Assembly: GCA_013360295.1 (NCBI GenBank)
Contig: JABWCL010000006.1
Span: 62,001 to 126,000 of the forward strand
Reading direction: 5' to 3'
Source of the DNA: Ignavibacteriaceae bacterium
GTDB taxonomy: Bacteria > Bacteroidota > Ignavibacteria > Ignavibacteriales > Ignavibacteriaceae
DNA: 64,000 bases
Shown here: positions 8,033-16,897 of the stretch, piece after piece
How the letters are laid out: each line of letters begins with the position of its first letter
Numbering within the stretch: position 1 is the first letter of the stretch
Translations under genes and position numbers: made by a program
Notes under the pieces: model-generated
Database searches by the model: none
What the model saw: only the letters and a program-made list of their open reading frames with translations
Told to the model about the DNA's origin: nothing

Positions 8033-10519
8033 ATGGCAAAAAAGATTATACAAAATTCGGTATTTCTGCTATTATTGCTTATCGCAATATCAATTTCAGC
8101 GTGTTCACCGTTAGCAATAATACAGGAAAAGGAAAATGTTCCTTCTCAGCCCGGCACATACGAAGACTACACGCTGCTCCCGAATGGCTGGAGGCTTACT
8201 CCCGCAGGAACACAGCACGAGATAGGGCAGATGCCCCTGAACATGATCGTCACGAAAGATGAAAAATATATTCTCAGTGCGAATTCAGGTTATTCCTACC
8301 ATTCAATTTCGGTGATCAGTACCGATTCAGGTAAGGAGGCTCAGAGGTTCCTGATTGATAAGATATGGAGAGGTATTTGCTTCAGTGAGGATGAATCAGT
8401 CGTGTACGCCTCAGGAGGTGAGAATCATTTAATTTACGTATTGGATTTCAGAGAAGGAAAACTCAGCCTGAGAGACTCAATAATGCTGATCGAAAAAGGA
8501 TTAAAGGAAATCGTTTCGCCGACGGGCATTTGTTACCACAAAGAAAGAAAGCAGTTATTTGTAGTTTCTAAAGAGAATAATTCCCTGTATGCGGTTGACC
8601 CGGTGAAGAGGGCGGTAGAGAGGCGCATTAAACTACCGGCGGAAGCATATGATATTGTAATTCATCCTGTTACGGGGAAACTGTATGTTTCTTCTTGGGG
8701 GTCAAAAGCAGTGCTTGAGATAGATCCTCTTTCGGTGCTAATAGTGAACGAGATTGAAGTCGGACACCACCCTACGGAAATGTTATTCGACAAAGAAGCT
8801 AAATACCTCTACGTTGCAAACGCAAATACAAATACTGTCTCGGTAATAGAATGCGAAACTGGTAAATTGATCGTGGAACTAAATGCAGCCATCGCGCCTG
8901 ATCTGCCGCCGGGCAGCACGCCAAATTCCCTGGCTATAAGCGGCGACGGTAAAATACTGTTTGTCGCAAACGCTGATAACAATTTTCTAACGATGTTCGA
9001 TGTATCTGATCCGTTTAGGGCGCAAAGCATAGGATTCATTCCGACAGGCTGGTATCCATCAGTAGTGAGAGTGATAAGCGATAACAGAATCTTTGTAGGA
9101 AATAGTAAAGGAAGCGGCTCCCTGGCGAATCCCCAGGGGCCGAATCCACTTTACAATAAAAAGGGTGAACAGTATATTGCTGATATAATGACAAGCACTC
9201 TTTCAGTCATCCCGTATCCTGACACAAGAAATGAGCTGGTTAAATACTCACTGCAGGTTTACAGCAATACTCCTCTAACCAATACTCATAAAACCGAACC
9301 AAGCGAGCAGAGCGTTGTCCCCTCCAAGCACAGTAAAGTAAAAAGCAACAGGATTAAATATGTTTTTTATGTGATAAAGGAAAACAGGACGTATGACCAG
9401 GTATTCGGCGATATAAAGGAAGGAAACGGTGATTCATCTCTTTGTATATTCGGCGAGATGATAACGCCGAACCAGCACAAAATCGCGAAAGAGTTTGTTC
9501 TATTTGACAATTTTTATGTTGATGCGGAGGTTAGCGCGGACGGGCACAACTGGTCAATGGCAGCATATGCGTCGGATTTTGTTGAAAAGACCTGGCCGAC
9601 ATATTACGGCGGCAGAGGGGGGAGGTATGATTACGAGGGAGGGAGAAAACTGGCGTCTCCGTCATCAGGTTACATCTGGAACAAAGTAATGGGTGCGGGT
9701 TTAAGTTTCCGGAACTATGGCGAATACGTAAGAAGAATTGAGGCAGAAGATAAATTCAAATATGTTCCGAAAGATGAATACCTGCTTCCGCATACTTGTA
9801 CTACTTTCCCGGGGTTCGATATGTCGATAAGCGACTTAACAAGATATGAAGAATGGGAGCGTGACTTCACACTGCTTGAAGCAAGAAAGACGGTGCCTAA
9901 TCTGAGTATAATCAGGCTGGGTAATAACCACACCGCGGGAACACGGAAGGGTACATTAACTCCCCGCGCCTTTGTCGCGCAGAATGACTTCGCGGTCGGG
10001 AAACTTGTAGAAAGAATTTCAAAGAGCGAGATATGGAAGGAGAGCGTGATCTTTATAGTTGAGGATGACGCGCAGAACGGTTCAGATCACGTGGACGCGC
10101 ACAGGTCAGTACTGATGGTCATAAGCCCGTACGTAAAACGAAATCACGTTGATCATAATATGTACACTACTTCGAGCGTTCTTAAAACGATTGAACTGAT
10201 ACTCGGGCTGACGCCTATGACGCAGTATGATCTCTCAGCCAGGCCAATATTGAACGTATTTAAGGTTCCGGCAGATACTAAGCCGTTTAAATCAGTCCCC
10301 CCGAAATGGGATATTAAAGAAATGAATCCGCCTGATGCATATGGCAGCATACGTTGTGAAGAATTGAACCTTGCTGTAGAAGATGCGATACCGGATGTTG
10401 AGTTTAACGAAATAATCTGGAAGTCAATAAAAGGCGCGAATTCGGTAATGCCACCGCCCGTGCGCAGCGCGTTTATAAATTATATCCGGGAAGATGATGA
10501 TGAAGAGGATGAGGATTGA
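8033..10519 (+). CDS. Lipoprotein with YVTN beta-propeller fused to a phosphoesterase domain
   Basis: This 828-residue protein has a lipobox ISAC (Cys24). Residues about 60-410 contain repeated blades with YVTN-like strands (KYLYVANANTNTVSVIE, KLYVSSWGSKAVLEID). Residues about 440-770 resemble the PF04185 phosphoesterase family of the alkaline-phosphatase superfamily (VIKENRTYDQVFGD, VEDDAQNGSDHVDAHRS). The fusion is a known architecture in environmental bacteria. An acidic tail (DDDEEDED) ends the protein. TAGGAG precedes the start. It is probably anchored on the cell surface or facing the periplasm; the phosphoester substrate is unknown. Confidence 0.85.
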   Translation: MAKKIIQNSVFLLLLLIAISISACSPLAIIQEKENVPSQPGTYEDYTLLPNGWRLTPAGTQHEIGQMPLNMIVTKDEKYILSANSGYSYHSISVISTDSGKEAQRFLIDKIWRGICFSEDESVVYASGGENHLIYVLDFREGKLSLRDSIMLIEKGLKEIVSPTGICYHKERKQLFVVSKENNSLYAVDPVKRAVERRIKLPAEAYDIVIHPVTGKLYVSSWGSKAVLEIDPLSVLIVNEIEVGHHPTEMLFDKEAKYLYVANANTNTVSVIECETGKLIVELNAAIAPDLPPGSTPNSLAISGDGKILFVANADNNFLTMFDVSDPFRAQSIGFIPTGWYPSVVRVISDNRIFVGNSKGSGSLANPQGPNPLYNKKGEQYIADIMTSTLSVIPYPDTRNELVKYSLQVYSNTPLTNTHKTEPSEQSVVPSKHSKVKSNRIKYVFYVIKENRTYDQVFGDIKEGNGDSSLCIFGEMITPNQHKIAKEFVLFDNFYVDAEVSADGHNWSMAAYASDFVEKTWPTYYGGRGGRYDYEGGRKLASPSSGYIWNKVMGAGLSFRNYGEYVRRIEAEDKFKYVPKDEYLLPHTCTTFPGFDMSISDLTRYEEWERDFTLLEARKTVPNLSIIRLGNNHTAGTRKGTLTPRAFVAQNDFAVGKLVERISKSEIWKESVIFIVEDDAQNGSDHVDAHRSVLMVISPYVKRNHVDHNMYTTSSVLKTIELILGLTPMTQYDLSARPILNVFKVPADTKPFKSVPPKWDIKEMNPPDAYGSIRCEELNLAVEDAIPDVEFNEIIWKSIKGANSVMPPPVRSAFINYIREDDDEEDED

Positions 10520-10551
10520 TTAAATAAGTCTGTGGCTTCATAACACCAAGT

Positions 10552-10669
10552 TGGAACGCAGATGACGCAGATAATTCAGATGACCGCAGATAAAAATAAA
10601 ATCACTTCATTCTGGTGGGAGAAGAGGATATCTGTGGTCATTCGCCGCATCTGTGTTATCTGTGTCCCA
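10552..10669. repeat. Imperfect inverted repeat of the CACAGAT type
   Basis: Two 42-base arms (10552-10593 and 10628-10669) are inverted copies with 30 of 42 bases matching. Many mismatches become G-U pairs in RNA. Each arm contains the word CWCAGAT or CGCAGAT several times. It lies between two convergent genes and may form the common 3' end. A related single arm occurs at 37668-37710, so this is a dispersed family. Confidence 0.65.
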
Positions 10670-10730
10670 TCGCTGCAATTATTCTTAAGAAGAAAAGTCT
10701 AACTGGTGTTTTTATTAAAATAATTCGACC

Positions 10731-11564
10731 TCAATAATCAATCGGGAGTTTGTTCAGTTCTTCCGCAGTAAAGACAGGGCCGTCGATACATACATACGTA
10801 CTGCCGATATTACATCTTCCGCATTTTCCTAGTCCGCATTTCATCCGGTTTTCAAGTGTGGTGACGATCTGTGACGGCGAGAATCCCATTTTCTCAAGTT
10901 CAAGGAGAACATATTTGATCATTATGGGAGGGCCACAGGTGATCGCAACGGCATTCATAGGGGATACAGCGATTTCCTTAAGAACGGTCGGTACAAAGCC
11001 AACCTTGCCGTTCCATTCCTTTGTTTCTCCCCCCGGGTCCACAGTTTTAATGAAGTTAATATCGCTTCTGTTTTCCCAGCCGGTAAGTTCGTCTTTATAA
11101 ACCAGGTCGTTAACGGACCGTGCCCCAACAAGGATTGTAATGTCATTAAACATCTCCCTGAGATCGAGCACATTCCAGATCAGGGAGCGGAGAGGCGCCA
11201 GCCCGATTCCACCGCCAATGAATATCAGGTTCTTTCCGTACATATTTTCTATGGGGAAATGGTTGCCGTATGGCCCGCGGAAACCGATTGTATCGCCGAC
11301 CTCAAGACTCCTCAGAGCGTTTGTTACTTTTCCGACTACCTTAAAGCTGCATTCAATGTACTCTTTCCGTGTCGGAGATGAGGCTATACAGAATGTAGAT
11401 TCTCCTTCGCCGAATACTGAATACTCTCCGAACTGACCGGCCTTAAAGGTGAACGCTTCCGCGATCTTCGGATCATCAAAATGAAGCTTAAATGTTTTTG
11501 TATCGGCAGTCTCCCACCTGATCTCATCAATTATTGCTGTAAAGGGTTTATAAATGTTTTCCAT
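10731..11564 (-). CDS. flxA: FlxA-like NAD(H)/FAD oxidoreductase subunit
   Basis: This 277-residue flavoprotein belongs to the ferredoxin-NADP reductase fold group that includes AsrB and sulfhydrogenase gamma subunits. It shows an FAD region (FCIASSPTR), an NAD-binding loop (GGGIGLAPLRSL), and a C-terminal 2Fe-2S site with Cys243, Cys248, Cys251 and Cys259. In FlxABCD-HdrABC complexes this subunit is the NADH entry point. It is the last gene of the seven-gene minus-strand operon, 18 bp after flxB. A sulfite reductase or sulfhydrogenase subunit is the alternative, but the neighbouring hdr genes favour Flx. Confidence 0.88.
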   Translation of the reverse strand: MENIYKPFTAIIDEIRWETADTKTFKLHFDDPKIAEAFTFKAGQFGEYSVFGEGESTFCIASSPTRKEYIECSFKVVGKVTNALRSLEVGDTIGFRGPYGNHFPIENMYGKNLIFIGGGIGLAPLRSLIWNVLDLREMFNDITILVGARSVNDLVYKDELTGWENRSDINFIKTVDPGGETKEWNGKVGFVPTVLKEIAVSPMNAVAITCGPPIMIKYVLLELEKMGFSPSQIVTTLENRMKCGLGKCGRCNIGSTYVCIDGPVFTAEELNKLPIDY

Positions 11565-11582
11565 ATCAATGTCAATAGGATA

Positions 11583-12614
11583 TTAAATGTTAGCTTCACA
11601 TCCGCACAGTTCGGCGGCGGCTTCGTATATGTCAATATTCACCGGGCACTCTCTAATGCATCTTCCGCAGCCTGTGCAGAGATGCGTGTCAAACCGGTCG
11701 TGATAATATTTAAACTTATGCATCAGCCTCTGGCGGTAGCGTTTATTCTGGGCATCGCGCGGATTGTGTCCTGAGGCGTGCAGAGTAAAGAGAGGGAACT
11801 GGCAGGCATCCCAGTTCTTTTTCCGGATACCCTTGTCGTACCTCACCTCATCAACAATGTCGAAGCAGTGGCAGGTCGGGCAAAGGTAGGCGCAGCTTCC
11901 GCAGCCGAGGCATCTGCTGAATTCATTCCAGTATTCACTCTCAAAGTTAGTGTTCAGCGCTTCTTTGATCTTTGGCAAATCCAGCGGGGCGCGCATATTC
12001 TTTTCCGCGGCCTCGTACAGATCGCGTCCCGGATCAGGCTGTTCCTCCGGTATTATGTTATTTATTGTACGCGCAAGATCTTCCCCGCGCTCAGTGGAAA
12101 TGAACGCGAAGAGTGAGCTGTCTTTGCTTTTCTTCAGAAGGATATCACTTCCTTTGGCGCTGTCCGGACTTATCCCGAAACTTGTACAGAAGCAGGCATT
12201 GTCGGGATGCTCGCACGCGACGCTGATGAGTGTGGTGTTGTTTCTTCTTGTAAGGTAGAACTTGTCTTGATACACATAAGAGAATATTTTATCAATAGCA
12301 TCGAACGCGGCGGCATCACATGGGCGCAAGCCAATGATAACGCTTTTTTCTTCCGGCACTTCAACATCGCCAATCCGCAGTTTCTTCCCCTCATACGAGA
12401 ACCGCGCTACCGTTTCTGTCATAGGGAAGAGATGTTCCTTCGCGGGGCGGACTGTGTTAAGTACTTCATCAGGGGAAAGGACTTCATCAGCGCTGTTAAT
12501 GAAATCGAAACGTGTAAGTTTATTCCGGTTTACCGGCGCGATCACTTTATAATCAAGAGAAAGCAATGTTTCAACCAGGTCTTTATATGTTCCGGTGATC
12601 TTAAAAATCTTCAT
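11583..12614 (-). CDS. flxB: FlxB-like 4Fe-4S dicluster protein
   Basis: The 343-residue protein resembles the AsrA / hydrogenase-beta electron-transfer group. Two ferredoxin clusters are visible: Cys235, 238, 241, 245 and Cys313, 316, 319, 323. An N-terminal domain precedes them and carries extra cysteines (Cys99, 134, 141, 143). It should wire electrons between the NADH-oxidising FlxA and the rest of the complex. It is 8 bp downstream of flxC and 18 bp upstream of flxA. Assignment of B versus C follows gene order and is less certain than family membership. Confidence 0.85.
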   Translation of the reverse strand: MKIFKITGTYKDLVETLLSLDYKVIAPVNRNKLTRFDFINSADEVLSPDEVLNTVRPAKEHLFPMTETVARFSYEGKKLRIGDVEVPEEKSVIIGLRPCDAAAFDAIDKIFSYVYQDKFYLTRRNNTTLISVACEHPDNACFCTSFGISPDSAKGSDILLKKSKDSSLFAFISTERGEDLARTINNIIPEEQPDPGRDLYEAAEKNMRAPLDLPKIKEALNTNFESEYWNEFSRCLGCGSCAYLCPTCHCFDIVDEVRYDKGIRKKNWDACQFPLFTLHASGHNPRDAQNKRYRQRLMHKFKYYHDRFDTHLCTGCGRCIRECPVNIDIYEAAAELCGCEANI

Positions 12615-12622
12615 TTGTCTTC

Positions 12623-13477
12623 CTACCTAATAAATTCTTCTTTATCGTCATAACGAAAGTCAGCAAAGACAGGTTTAGCCTCTGCCGATTCACCGGCGCG
12701 ATAACCAAAATTGTCAAAGACTTCTTTAGCCATTTTCCTGTTCAGGAGACCAAGAGGGATATTCTGATGGCAGGCTCTCTCACACTCACCGCATCCGATG
12801 CAGCGCCCCGCAAGATGGAACGCGCGCGTGATATGCCAGCTAAGGTTAGCGGCGGTAGAAGTATCGGGTTCAATCCATCTCGGGGTCGTCTTATCTGTTA
12901 TGCACCGCTCACAGTAGCATAACGGACAAGCCTGCCGGCACGCGTAACACTTAACGCATTTCTCGAATTCCTTCATCCAGAATTCCCATCTTTCATCCGG
13001 AGACATTGCGTCAAACTGTTCAAGCGCCTTGAATCTTAATGTTGGGTCGATTTCAACCGGAGCAGGGGTTTCACCGGCGAGGGCGTCATAATCTTTCGGA
13101 ACACGCTGCGCGCAACTCTTGCATTTTCCCTGCTCAACTCCGTGCTCATCTTTCACACCATTGCAGGGGACTGCGATGAGGTATACCTGTTCCCGTTTCA
13201 GTTGATTTTCCTGTATGAGCACATTCACGGTTCTTGCGTCGCAGGCTTTAACAACCAAGGCTACCGGTTTCTCCCCGATGTTACCGTACTGCCTGGTAAG
13301 ATAGATGGATAAATTGTTAACACAGTTTTCGTTAAAGGTCAGCTTTTGTGCTGCCTCAGGCGTTCGTGCAAAAATTGTTTTAGTTTTACCGGGGATGGTA
13401 CCCGGCGTGTAGCCGATAACCATCGAAACATCCCCGCGTTCAAGTAATCCTTGTGCTATATTCTGAAGTGTTTCCAT
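12623..13477 (-). CDS. flxC: FlxC-like iron-sulfur protein
   Basis: This is a 284-residue protein. Its N-terminal half (VALVVKACDART, VPCNGVKD, GKCKSCAQ) resembles the beta-subunit fold of F420-hydrogenase/formate-dehydrogenase partners. Its C-terminal half has two clusters: Cys174, 177, 180, 184 and Cys226, 229, 232, 236. An additional cysteine cluster follows the first (PLCYCERC). It is a soluble electron-transfer subunit lying between flxD (10 bp upstream) and flxB. Such proteins can interact with ferredoxin, but that is inferred. Confidence 0.82.
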   Translation of the reverse strand: METLQNIAQGLLERGDVSMVIGYTPGTIPGKTKTIFARTPEAAQKLTFNENCVNNLSIYLTRQYGNIGEKPVALVVKACDARTVNVLIQENQLKREQVYLIAVPCNGVKDEHGVEQGKCKSCAQRVPKDYDALAGETPAPVEIDPTLRFKALEQFDAMSPDERWEFWMKEFEKCVKCYACRQACPLCYCERCITDKTTPRWIEPDTSTAANLSWHITRAFHLAGRCIGCGECERACHQNIPLGLLNRKMAKEVFDNFGYRAGESAEAKPVFADFRYDDKEEFIR

Positions 13478-13487
13478 TATTTTTTCC

Positions 13488-13988
13488 TTATGCAGTTACT
13501 TCCTCAAGGGGTTCCGGTTCCAGTTCCTTATAAGGGAAAGAGAGTTCAGAAATCCTCTTGTAGTTCGTGAAGGGGCCGAGTTCCCTTACTTCGTTAGTTA
13601 CCTGTGTTACAAGCTGAGCCCACTTAGCGCCCTCGGCCGCGGAGACCCAGGCGAACTGTATTCTTCTGATATCTATACCTACGAAGTCAAGAAGCTGGCG
13701 AAATACAGTAAATCTTCTACGCGCGTGAAAGTTACCGAGATTATAATGGCAATCATTCGGATGGCACCCGCTTACGAGCACTCCGTCCGCGCCGCTTTCA
13801 AATGCTTTAAGCAGCAGGTTATAATCAATCCTTCCGGTGCAGGGGAGCCTGATTATACGAACGTTAGGTTCGTATTTCAGTCTGCTCGTTCCCGCGAGGT
13901 CGGCACCGGTGTAGGTACACCAGTTGCAGACAAAGGCAACTATGTTCGGTTCAAAATCGTGTTTTATTGTTTCTTTATGCTGACTCAT
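13488..13988 (-). CDS. flxD: FlxD / MvhD-family electron-transfer protein
   Basis: The product is 166 residues when started at 13988 (MSQHKETI). This is preferred over an upstream in-frame start inside hdrA because it leaves a 7-bp gap and a GAGAAT ribosome-binding site. It matches the MvhD family, which carries a 2Fe-2S cluster and docks onto HdrA. Visible cysteines are Cys21, 24, 50, 75 and 80 (CNWCTYTGADLAG, VSGCHPNDCHY). In Hdr complexes MvhD feeds electrons into HdrA's bifurcating FAD, so its position right after hdrA is expected. No selenocysteine codon is involved. Confidence 0.92.
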   Translation of the reverse strand: MSQHKETIKHDFEPNIVAFVCNWCTYTGADLAGTSRLKYEPNVRIIRLPCTGRIDYNLLLKAFESGADGVLVSGCHPNDCHYNLGNFHARRRFTVFRQLLDFVGIDIRRIQFAWVSAAEGAKWAQLVTQVTNEVRELGPFTNYKRISELSFPYKELEPEPLEEVTA

Positions 13989-13995
13989 ATCATTC

Positions 13996-15996
13996 TCACA
14001 CAAATAACGAATTAATTTCCGAAAAGATCTGCTCATCAGTAAAACCCGCGAGATCAATTGACTTCGAACGGCAGACAGATAAGCAAGTTCCGCACCCCTG
14101 GCATAAGCCCTGGTTTATGTAAGCAACGTTCTTAATAAGTTTTCCCTGCCTGTTGACGATGGCTTTATTATCAATCGCTTTATAAGGACACGCCTCGATG
14201 CAGAAGCCGCAGCCGGCGCAGGTGCTTTCATAAACTTTTGCTACATAAGGCTCACGTTCAAGTTCCGTCGCGCTGCACAATCCGAGTACTTTAGCCGCGG
14301 CAGCGGATGCCTGCGCGACTGATTCCGGTATATCCTTCGGCGCCTGGCAGGCTCCGGCAAGGAATATTCCGGCGCTGTTTGTCTCAACCGGTTTAAGTTT
14401 AGGATGGGCTTCGGAAAGGAAATGATATTTGTCATAGCCGACTCCGAGTTTTTGGGCGAGCGGTACAATATCCGGCTGTGCGGTGATGGCAGTTGCAAGT
14501 ACAACAAGATCGGCGGCAATTTCAACCTGTGAACCGCTGAGAGTATCCGCGCCCTTAACGATCAGTTTATCACCCTCACGGTAGATCTTAGATACCCTTC
14601 CGCGGAGGTAGATGGCGCCGTCCTCTTCGATCGCACGACGCACAAATTCATCATAATTTTTTCCGCCGGCCCGTATATCCAGATAAAAAACAAATGCCTG
14701 GCCGTGATGCACTTTATGTTTATAGAGCATCGTATGTTTTGCCGTATACATACAGCATATCTTTGAGCAGTATTCCATTCCCTTCGCCTTATCACGGGAG
14801 CCGACGCACTGGAGAAATACTACCGTTTCCGGGACTTTGCCGTCTGAGGGCCTTTTCACCTCTCCGAATGTCGGGCCGGAAGCGCTCAGCAGCCTTTCGA
14901 ACTGAAGAGAATCAATAATGTCGGGGTCTTCTCCGCATCCATATTCGCCATATCCTTTAATACCGTTCTTGTTATTCTTCCCGATATTATACATTTCATA
15001 TCCGGTGGCGACGACGATCGCGCCAACCTTTATATTTATAAACTCGTCAGTCTGGTCAAATTTTATCGCGTTCCTGTCGCAGAACTTCTCGCACGCTTTA
15101 CATTTACCGTTCTTAAAATATGTGCATCGTTCCTTATCAATAACAGGAATGTTCGGAACGGCCTGCGGGAAAGGAATATAAATAGCAGGGCGCTTTCCCA
15201 AACCTGTATTGAACTCTGAAGAGATCTTCTTCTGCGGACATTTTTCTTGGCAGATGCCGCATCCGGAACAGATGGAGTCATCAACGTATCGTGCTTTTTT
15301 TCGAAGGGTGACGTCAAAGTTCCCAATGTAGCCGGTCACGCTTTCAACTTCAGTATAAGTATATAGCTTGATATTTTTATGAGAGTTCGCGCTTACCATT
15401 TTTGGTGTGAGGATACACTGCGAACAGTCGAGAGTTGGAAATGTCTCGGAAAGCTGTGCCATATGTCCCCCTATGGACGGAGACTTTTCAACCATTACAA
15501 CTTCCTGATTACCGTCCGCGATATCCAGCGCTGCCTGAATACCGGCTATACCTCCGCCGATAACAAGTGCTCGCTTGGTAACAGGAATGCGGATCGGTTC
15601 AAGAGGCGTATTCCTTTTAACTTTCTCCACCATAAGCCTTACAAGGTCAACCGCTTTTTTAGTGGCGAGCACCTTATCTTCGTGCACCCAGGAACACTGT
15701 TCCCGAATGTTCGCCATTTCGCAAAGAAATGGGCTTAGTTCCGTTTCCTGCACCGCGCGCCGGAAAGTTTTTTCGTGCATAAGGGGGCTGCAGCTTGCTA
15801 TAACAACGCCGGTCAGATTATGCTTTTTAATAGCATCCTTAACCATAATCTGCCCCGGATCCGAACACATATATTTATAATCAACCGAATAAACCACATC
15901 TCTCAGTTTAGCCGATTCCTTTGCCACTACCGAACAGTCAACAGTCCTGCCGATATTTTCTCCGCAATGACAAACAAAAACTCCAATTCGTGCCAT
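13996..15996 (-). CDS. hdrA: HdrA, FAD-containing electron-bifurcating subunit
   Basis: At 666 residues this is a full-length HdrA. The N-terminal domain has Cys9 and Cys11. The FAD-binding GGGIAG is at residues 147-152, and the characteristic inserted pair Cys191/Cys194 follows (DCSQCILTPKM). Ferredoxin sites are at Cys243-253 and Cys291-306, and a C-terminal dicluster domain uses Cys593-603 and Cys632-642. In methanogens and several anaerobic bacteria HdrA splits an electron pair, sending one electron to ferredoxin and one toward HdrB. The complete cofactor set suggests an active bifurcating enzyme rather than a truncated paralogue. Confidence 0.95.
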   Translation of the reverse strand: MARIGVFVCHCGENIGRTVDCSVVAKESAKLRDVVYSVDYKYMCSDPGQIMVKDAIKKHNLTGVVIASCSPLMHEKTFRRAVQETELSPFLCEMANIREQCSWVHEDKVLATKKAVDLVRLMVEKVKRNTPLEPIRIPVTKRALVIGGGIAGIQAALDIADGNQEVVMVEKSPSIGGHMAQLSETFPTLDCSQCILTPKMVSANSHKNIKLYTYTEVESVTGYIGNFDVTLRKKARYVDDSICSGCGICQEKCPQKKISSEFNTGLGKRPAIYIPFPQAVPNIPVIDKERCTYFKNGKCKACEKFCDRNAIKFDQTDEFINIKVGAIVVATGYEMYNIGKNNKNGIKGYGEYGCGEDPDIIDSLQFERLLSASGPTFGEVKRPSDGKVPETVVFLQCVGSRDKAKGMEYCSKICCMYTAKHTMLYKHKVHHGQAFVFYLDIRAGGKNYDEFVRRAIEEDGAIYLRGRVSKIYREGDKLIVKGADTLSGSQVEIAADLVVLATAITAQPDIVPLAQKLGVGYDKYHFLSEAHPKLKPVETNSAGIFLAGACQAPKDIPESVAQASAAAAKVLGLCSATELEREPYVAKVYESTCAGCGFCIEACPYKAIDNKAIVNRQGKLIKNVAYINQGLCQGCGTCLSVCRSKSIDLAGFTDEQIFSEINSLFV

Positions 15997-16022
15997 ATAT
16001 TTACCTGATTAAAACCTTGCAA

Positions 16023-16895
16023 TTACAAAATGTTTTTAGCTCTGAGTACCGGATAGGGGTCAACAAGGTGGGAGTCAAGCCCAAGTTTGGAAGGGTCAAT
16101 CCCTAATGCCAGTCCGAGAAGCTGAGTAATGTATAAAACGGGTGTGCTGTAATCCGCACCGAATTTCTTGCCAATCTGCTTTTGCCGCATATCGAGATTA
16201 GCGTGGCAAAGCGGGCAAGCGACCGCGATTACATCCGCGCCGGCATTCTTCGCTGAGTCAATTATCTTTTTACTCAAGTCGAGAACGATCTCTGTTTCCG
16301 GAATAGCGAGGCTTGCGCCGCAGCATTCTGTTTTGAATGCCCACGGAACTGATTCCGCGCCAGTCAGATTCGTAAGCTCATCCATTATAACAGGATTCTC
16401 CGGATCGTCGAGTTTCATTACCAGTGAAGGACGCAGAAGAAGGCATCCGTAATAGTTTGCAACCTTTAATCCCTTCAGTGGCTTGGAAAAAACTTCCTTC
16501 AACCGTGAATAGCCGTATTCATCGCGGAAAAGCTGAATGATATGGAGAATACGGACGTTTATATCGGTCCGGCTTCCGGTGATATATCCGACTCTTTCAG
16601 CGGTGTACCCGGAGTGCTTTACTTCAAAGTCCGCGGAACGGAGCCGGTTAAAACAGGCGGCACAGGGAGCGACGACAGTGTCGAAACCCTGGTCGGCAGC
16701 AAGTTGCAGGTTAGCGAAGGGAAGCGCAATACCAAGTTCCTGATTGGTCGTATGCGCGGGGGTTGCGCCGCAGCATATCCATTTATCAATTTCCTTCAGT
16801 TCAAGGTCAAGTTTGTCACATACTAATTTTGTTGAATCATTAAATTCTTTGGCAGTCGCGTGAAGTGAACAGCCGGGGAAATAACCGTAGTTCAT
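16023..16895 (-). CDS. hdrB: HdrB, non-cubane 4Fe-4S thiol/disulfide reductase subunit
   Basis: This 290-residue protein carries both complete CCG motifs of catalytic HdrB: Cys9, Cys41-Cys42, Cys78 and Cys81; then Cys151, Cys191-Cys192, Cys227 and Cys230. These bind the two non-cubane clusters that cleave a disulfide in methanogen HdrB. The natural disulfide here is not CoM-S-S-CoB, as no methanogenesis genes are present. In Desulfovibrio the proposed partner is DsrC. It starts 2 bp after hdrC ends and lies 26 bp before hdrA. Confidence 0.95.
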   Translation of the reverse strand: MNYGYFPGCSLHATAKEFNDSTKLVCDKLDLELKEIDKWICCGATPAHTTNQELGIALPFANLQLAADQGFDTVVAPCAACFNRLRSADFEVKHSGYTAERVGYITGSRTDINVRILHIIQLFRDEYGYSRLKEVFSKPLKGLKVANYYGCLLLRPSLVMKLDDPENPVIMDELTNLTGAESVPWAFKTECCGASLAIPETEIVLDLSKKIIDSAKNAGADVIAVACPLCHANLDMRQKQIGKKFGADYSTPVLYITQLLGLALGIDPSKLGLDSHLVDPYPVLRAKNIL

Positions 16896-16897
16896 AA

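Noticed and set aside
10731-12614. Anaerobic sulfite reductase (asrAB) or sulfhydrogenase genes
   Set aside because: The two subunits resemble AsrB/AsrA, but no asrC sirohaem subunit or NiFe hydrogenase gene follows, and the hdr genes upstream identify the complex as Flx-Hdr.
13488-13988. Selenocysteine in the MvhD-like subunit or in HdrA
   Set aside because: All expected cysteine positions are encoded by TGC or TGT; no in-frame TGA is present.
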